Source of the DNA: Ephemerocybe angulata
Lineage: Eukaryota > Basidiomycota > Agaricomycetes > Agaricales > Psathyrellaceae
DNA length: 64,000 nt
Assembly: GCA_013368325.1 (NCBI GenBank)
Contig: JAACJK010000224.1
Coordinates: 372,001 to 436,000 of the forward strand
Reading direction: 5' to 3'
The notes under the pieces are model-generated. The model searched no databases and was not told where the DNA came from. It saw nothing but the letters and a program-made list of their open reading frames with translations. This document shows positions 59,229-64,000 of this stretch, in pieces (the first letter of the stretch is position 1; every line of letters begins with the position of its first letter). Position numbers and translations under genes: made by a program.

Positions 59229-59312
59229 TGGTCGTACCGGTACTTGAACCGCCGAGCTCTTGGACCTTGACGTGACTTGAAAGTCACGTAAAAGTCACGA
59301 TGCCATCCGACC
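59229..59312 (-). tRNA. Possible tRNA-like sequence (degenerate)
   Basis: On the minus strand a GGTCGGA 5' stem can pair with TACGACC (one mismatch) 84 nt apart, the size of a class II tRNA. A GGTTCAAGTACC B-box-like stretch and a downstream TTTTT terminator (plus 59,223-59,227) are present. The T-arm has an extra base, the D-arm does not form, and the central hairpin is irregular. It is either a decayed tRNA/tRNA-derived sequence or chance. Confidence 0.22.
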
Positions 59313-59454
59313 GCCCTGGGCAAAACGTACCCTTTTAGGCCTGTGAGAAATACTACGTCATCAGGGGCTAAGGACGAATTCGCCTCTCTCTCCTTTCTTT
59401 TTGTGTTACCGCCCACTAAAAGTCTACTTGCCGTACTTCCGACGTGAGCACCTC

Positions 59455-60817
59455 ATGGCCTCAAGCGACGACAAAGTACCGCCTGTTCGTCAAGTGGGTA
59501 AGTTACGGAGTATGCGTGTCATATATATATCGTTTTCTGATATTTGAGTTGCGTTACAGGGCAATTTCAAGTGCTATTCAAACTGAACGTTGCGCAGGCT
59601 AAGACGCTAAGGGTAACTATGTTTCTTGGCTGGCCGCGTGTGTATGCGGCTCGCTGCAGAGCGCTGACTGCAATATCCGTCCAGCACGCCGTTGAAAAAC
59701 TATGTGATGCGCACCTGAATATCAAGTACACCGCGATGGATTCAGTAAACAAGAAAGTATTCCCCAATGTCGTAGAAAAGGTGAAGTGCCATCCTCGTGA
59801 ACCCTGAGCGTAACATTAACCGACCTTCCGCAGGCTATGAAGCTCGAAAACGTCGATAAAAATAGCGTCGTCCAGAGGGACTTTCTGATTGTATGGATGA
59901 GGGATTATCATTCTCGTGTCAAAAGAAAGATTACCAAGCCCCACGACTCGTCGAAGGAGGGAACGCCGGTGGGACCAGACCACGCGCGAGAACCCGACGA
60001 CGACGATGCCACCCAAACCCTAGCGGGGACGTCTTCCAAACTTGGCCCTACTACAAGGGCCGCTGCGAGGGGAGGTCTCTCGTTGAAGGAGCCCAAAATC
60101 TCTCCAAAACCGACTACTATCAGTAGCGACTCAGATACGGAGAAGGTTCTAACCCTCAAGAATCCCAAGATCCTTCCCAGATCGACGACCTCGAACAGAA
60201 TTTCGAAGAGGAAGTCGAGCGATGAACGGTCATCAGGCGAAGAGGACCTTGAAGGAAGTCGGACTAGCAAGATGCGGAAAGTTGAAGGGGGAAGCGGAAG
60301 GAAGAGTCTCACAGCAAGTGTCGTTGGAAATGCCCATGTCACCCAGCATGGAGAGCAGAGCATGCAGGTTTCGACGCCCGCAGGTAGCGCGACTTCGCGA
60401 CAACTCGACGAGTATGGACCGCCGGAAGATAGAAGGATGTCACCATCTGGAGGACCGTCGAGTCGGTGGCAGATTTCGTGGCGCGAGGGTATCCCCGTGC
60501 ACACGCAACGTTGCGAGGGGTGTCAAGCCATCCTCAAACACCAGGCAGAGATGACTCCAGGTGAACGGAAATTTGTGCAGGGCGAGATGGAGGAGAGGTG
60601 GAACGACGACACCATCGAACGGGAGCTGCGAAAAGAACTCTACGAGAAGGATATTCTCATCGCGAGCTTGCAGGAGAAGATCGACCACAGCCGACGCGAG
60701 CTGCAGAACGAGCTCGATTTGAGGCGAAATGGCAAGAGCGAATTTGGTTCGCCGCTGTACGTTCCGTCGAGCCCCGACGGCAGGCGAGAGGATCGACTTG
60801 ACGACGCTCAGCTCTGA
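59455..60817 (+). CDS. Hypothetical protein with C-terminal coiled coil
   Basis: Three exons, 59,455-59,497, 59,560-59,780 and 59,834-60,817, all in phase, giving 415 residues. The N-terminal 120 residues look globular (VLFKLNVAQAKTL, FLIVWMRDYHSRVKRK). A long disordered, basic and Ser/Pro-rich middle follows with NRISKRKSSDERSSGEED and KMRKVEGG, candidate nuclear-localisation signals. Near the end is a CEGC pair, then a coiled coil (DDTIERELRKELYEKDILIA). The layout suggests a nuclear or chromatin-associated protein; this is inference. It lies intact between the two halves of the split MYND-family gene. Confidence 0.6.
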
Positions 60818-61400
60818 CCACATCCACACTCCCAAATTCCTCACCTCCTTCCGACAACATACGTTCCCGTTCCCCTCGCCAACATCAACGAGCACTTCGG
60901 CCTGACCAACTGCCCAAGGCCAGCAGTGTAGGCCGAGCCTGCTCAGAGGAGAATGAGATTAGTCCCCTCTCCCCCTCTCCCGCATACGCAGCGCCGGTCA
61001 CTCCACTTACCTTTGTCTTGCAGATATTCTATTGTACCATTTATTCTTACATCACCTGGACTTCATTTTCGTCTCTTCGGCTCGTCGTCACATCGTTTCT
61101 TTCGTCCGTCCTACCTCTCCTTCTGAACTCTTGCATTTCTTGTCTGGGTGTAATTTACTAACATGTACTATTCGAATGATTGTAATGGACCCCATGCCCC
61201 TCTGCGTAATATACGATTACTGATTTCAGGAAACGAACCTACAAAGAGAATGTCTACAAGAAACCGAATCTACGAGTACACAGATGGGAAAGCGATGTGG
61301 GTATGAACGGTTGAGGACGGTTTGCAGGACGAAAGTCATAAGGGCGACCTTTGGATGTATTGCCTGCGTTGAATGCTAGCAGGTTAGCACGGGTTCGAAG
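60818..61400. other. Intergenic region, nothing recognised
   Basis: 3' flank of the coiled-coil gene and 5' flank of the COG6 remnant. Confidence 0.35.
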
Positions 61401-61422
61401 AGACATATGAACTCACATCCTC

Positions 61423-62341
61423 ATGCTTGTTCTTCAAGCTAGGGCCTCTGCCTTCCTGACCGGACCTGGTGGCCTACCCAGGCCCATCGAGCTGCACGCA
61501 CACGACCCGATACGCTACGTCGGCGACATGCTCGCGTGGGTCCACCAGTCTATCGCGGCGGAACGCGAGTTCTTGGGGGCGGTGTTTGGGAGGGGTGAGG
61601 AGGGCGCTGGGAGGATGGTCGGGAGTGTGCGGCGGTTCTCGAAGGCCGAGGCGGGGGAGGACGAGGAGGAGTGGATTCGGGAGCTCGTGGATATTGGCGT
61701 TGATCGGCTCGTGGCTCCGCTGAAGGTGTGTCTTCCCTGTATTGAAATCAATGCATAGGAGCTGACGTGGGCTTTAGAATCGTGTCCTTCAGACACTGTG
61801 ATGCTCACGCCGCCACTGTACATCCTCGACCACGCGCAAGTGCTCAAGGAGGTCATGTCCGTGTACCAGTCGTCCGTCCTGCACGAAAGCCGGGGAAAAG
61901 CAGAAGGCTGGGCTCGGGAGTGAATTTGGGGAGGTGCTGGATGTCGCTATCGATCCTGTGGTGGAAAGCGTGATAAAGGGCGGCGAGGAGAAGGACAAGC
62001 TGAGGCCGAGGTGGAACGCGAGTGTGTGGATCGTGAACTGCCTCACGTATATCCTGGTAGGTTTCCCGCCTTCGGTTCAAAAGGTATCACCAGGCTGACT
62101 GTTAGAGCGTCGTCGAGCTTAGAGCGTCGTCGAGCCTTTCTCCTCCTTCACGCAGGAGAAGCAGGATGGTATCAAGACTCTCCTCGATACCCGCGTCGCC
62201 GCGCTCATCGAAGAACACACCACCTCCCTCCTCGACGAATCCGGCCTTTTCGGCGTCTACCAAACCATCGAGCACCCGCCCAACACCTCCGAGCCGCTGT
62301 CCCACTTCCGCGAGACGAATGGACGGAATTGTCAGGATTGA
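61423..62341 (+). pseudogene. COG6-like C-terminal fragment
   Basis: The conserved block [19 protein letters not shown] followed by [16 protein letters not shown] is characteristic of Cog6, a subunit of the conserved oligomeric Golgi tethering complex. The fragment starts inside the protein: the N-terminal half is absent. After an intron at about 61,725 the frame hits a TGA following NRVLQTL. It resumes at LTPPLYILDHAQVLKEVM, then needs a +1 shift near 61,917 to continue EFGEVLDVAIDPVVESVI and on to IEHPPNTSEPLSHFRETNG. A 17-bp direct duplication sits at the last intron acceptor (about 62,105-62,138). The gene is clearly inactivated here; a functional COG6 is presumably elsewhere. Confidence 0.65.
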
Positions 62342-62399
62342 GATTGTTGCCGGGGATCGCTGTATGTCAATGGAGTCAGCCCGCAATGCCAGTAGCTTG

Positions 62400-63180
62400 T
62401 TGATTTTTGTAACTGACCTGATCATGCCCACTCCACGTAAGAATGTGTATTTACCGGGTGATGCACCTTCCCGGAGCACTGCAAGAACGTGAATCCGCTC
62501 CTTCCCATGACGGTAGGTTGCATCCACAAGTCGGACCCCAGTCTGGCCGGCAGTCGATGCCAAGATGGCATTCAATCGCCCGTGCGCATAAGGCGATATA
62601 GTCTTCTCGAGAGTAACTCACCACATTTTTTGAAATTCGGCGACCACCCGAGATATGGACGGGTAGGGGAGATAGGCCTCCAGGAAATGGAGCCGCTCAA
62701 AAACGTTCATTTGGGAATCAGGTCCACCGACGTCCTCTGCCTCGGAGTGAGCGCATTCGTACAAGAGGGGAGCCAGGTCTTCCCGAGAAACCTTTTTGAC
62801 CTTGGAGAGTATTCCCTCGGCGTCTTGTTCGACCGCTAGAATCAAGTTTCCGAGTACTGCGATCGTCGATCGCTCGAAGTAGACCGGCCCAGATAGTAGG
62901 ATGAAGGCTGATGCTGCAAATGCTCTGAAGGTACCCATCTTGAGGGTCCACCGCCATATAGCTCCCCAACCTTAACATCCCTTCTGGCGTTCGATCCTGG
63001 CACCGGGATATGAGTTGGGTAGCGTATGATCTGAAGAACGACTGGGATAGGGTTGGATCCTGAAAATGGTCCAGCACGGTATTCTTGGCTTTGCCTTCCA
63101 CGTCCAAGCAGTCGGCAAGGAACTCTATTACGGCTTGGGTGACTTCCTTGAGAGGGACGGTTTCGTGGAATTCGAGTTAG
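62400..63180 (-). pseudogene. 3' half of a split MYND-family gene, inverted
   Basis: Reading the minus strand from 63,180: ETVPLKEVTQAVIEFL-type text, then LDVEGKAKNTVLDHF, SQSFFRSYATQLISR, a short deletion, FRAFAASAFILLSGPVYFER, LAPLLYECAHSEAEDVGG, and after another deletion GVRLVDATYRHGKERIHVLA ending near 62,420. These match residues about 150-400 and the C-terminal tail of the intact MYND gene. The MYND finger region is deleted. The order and strand show it is the counterpart of the plus-strand half at 58,514-59,142. Confidence 0.7.
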
Positions 63181-63870
63181 GCTCAGACCGAATCATACTC
63201 GACGACTGTGCTGCCACGTTCGAGTAGAACGGAGTCGTCGGTGAGGAAGGGCAACAACGAGTTGTGTTGGGCGTGCAAGATCTTCTGATCCAAACACCGG
63301 CAATCTAGTCTTCGAAGAGACGCCGGTTGGGCGCCAATCCTGAGCGCTTGGCCCAGCACACCCTCCAGCGCACAGCGTTCCCTCGCATACCTCCCGGAAA
63401 GCTGCTATGTTCCAGAGTGACATTTTCCTTGCGTTTCGTAATCTGGCCGTCTCGATCCCGAGACAGTGTGTAAACTCAATGCTTTCGCTTTGCTAAGAAG
63501 CTTGTGCTTTGGACCACATATCGTCACAACAACCAGAATTTTGGCACGTACCAGCTACGGCTACCGACTACTGGGGGATCCTGACTGTAACACGACACTT
63601 GCTCCATCTCGCCCATGTTTCACGTTTAAAGGGAATCTAAGTGACCTGCGAACTGTCAGCTCAGCTTCCAAAGTGCAGAGATGGATTTACAATCATACGC
63701 CTCCCCCGTCGAATGCACCATTCTTATCCTTCTCCTCATTGCACGTCCTCCCTTGCTCTGGTGCCGCACAAGCGCGTCCAACTCGCGAATTTGGCGTGCG
63801 TAGGGTGCCGTCAAGTGTCCAGCCATCGTGTTCACAGAAAGTCTGTGCGAAGGGAACGGTTAGTCTACGT
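63181..63870. other. Intergenic region, nothing recognised
   Basis: Short open frames without family signals. Confidence 0.3.
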
Positions 63871-63911
63871 GCGTCAGATAAAGGGCAGAACACGCACGTA
63901 ATCTCCTGCCA

Positions 63912-64000
63912 AATCCTTTGTACGCTCCCAACCTCCGCCTGCACTCCCAACTTACCCTCCGCTCCGACTTCCCTCGCGACCTTCTTCACCTCCGCCGCGA
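63912..64000 (-). CDS. HAMP-repeat fragment of a Nik1-type histidine kinase (partial)
   Basis: The last bases, read on the minus strand, encode [18 protein letters not shown] followed by VQRIWQEIT. This is the characteristic repeated HAMP-linker text of group III (Nik1/Os-1) hybrid histidine kinases, cytosolic osmosensors in fungi. A donor-like GTGCGT follows directly (about 63,914), so this may be one exon continuing beyond the right edge (upstream) and further left. Continuation to the left was not found within the window, so it could instead be a stranded fragment. Confidence 0.55.

Overview
The window reads as nuclear DNA of a mushroom-forming basidiomycete (Agaricomycetes). Genes are dense in short introns (about 45-66 nt, GTRNGT donors, a CTNAC-like branch site, YAG acceptors). 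The families fit too: a large F-box family, MYND-finger proteins, Tet-like 2OG-Fe(II) dioxygenases, a Tnp2/CACTA transposase, an RNF216-type RBR ligase and divergent kinase-like proteins. All calls come from reading the sequence; no database search was possible.

Left part (1-25 kb). An intron-dense locus without a convincing reading frame (about 180-2,450) is followed by an F-box gene (2,891-4,656), the first copy of a 1.6-kb dispersed repeat (4,863-6,502), a truncated 5' end of a MYND-family gene (7,129-7,284) and, at the truncation point, a Tet-like dioxygenase gene (7,487-9,022). Then come a kinase-like gene (10,394-11,869), a second F-box gene (12,750-14,405, minus), a RING/coiled-coil gene (15,869-16,851), two tandem-repeat arrays (17,245-17,529 and about 17,630-18,120), an RBR E3 ligase (19,123-21,268), a small hypothetical gene and a third F-box gene (22,706-24,499, minus).

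Middle part (25-46 kb). A long hypothetical gene (25,209-28,995, minus) is divergent from a D-amino-acid-oxidase-like gene (29,176-30,615). A 0.53-kb direct repeat brackets a RecQ-like helicase lacking its C-terminal motor half, plus a small ORF. An uncharacterised proline-rich gene (34,041-36,169, minus) and a near-complete CACTA-type transposase gene (37,881-42,582, minus) follow. Next is an F-box pseudogene abutting a second, inverted and nearly identical copy of the Tet-like gene (44,391-45,926, minus).

Right part (46-64 kb). Two tandem WD40-like genes with a C-terminal membrane anchor (46,669-48,614 and 49,171-51,177) are followed by the second copy of the 1.6-kb repeat, an intact MYND-family gene (53,144-55,170, minus), a gene with a coding minisatellite (56,013-56,819), and a second MYND-family gene broken into two oppositely oriented halves (58,514-59,142 plus; about 62,400-63,180 minus). 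Between the halves lie an intact coiled-coil gene and a decayed COG6 fragment. The right edge carries a HAMP-repeat fragment resembling a Nik1-type histidine kinase.

The strongest theme is rearrangement. There is a recent inverted duplication of a DNA-modification-type dioxygenase on either side of a CACTA element. A MYND-family first exon is spliced in frame to an F-box ORF. One MYND gene is split by inversion. A dispersed repeat is a mosaic of nearly identical and diverged segments. A 133-bp satellite encodes hairpins that share a loop.
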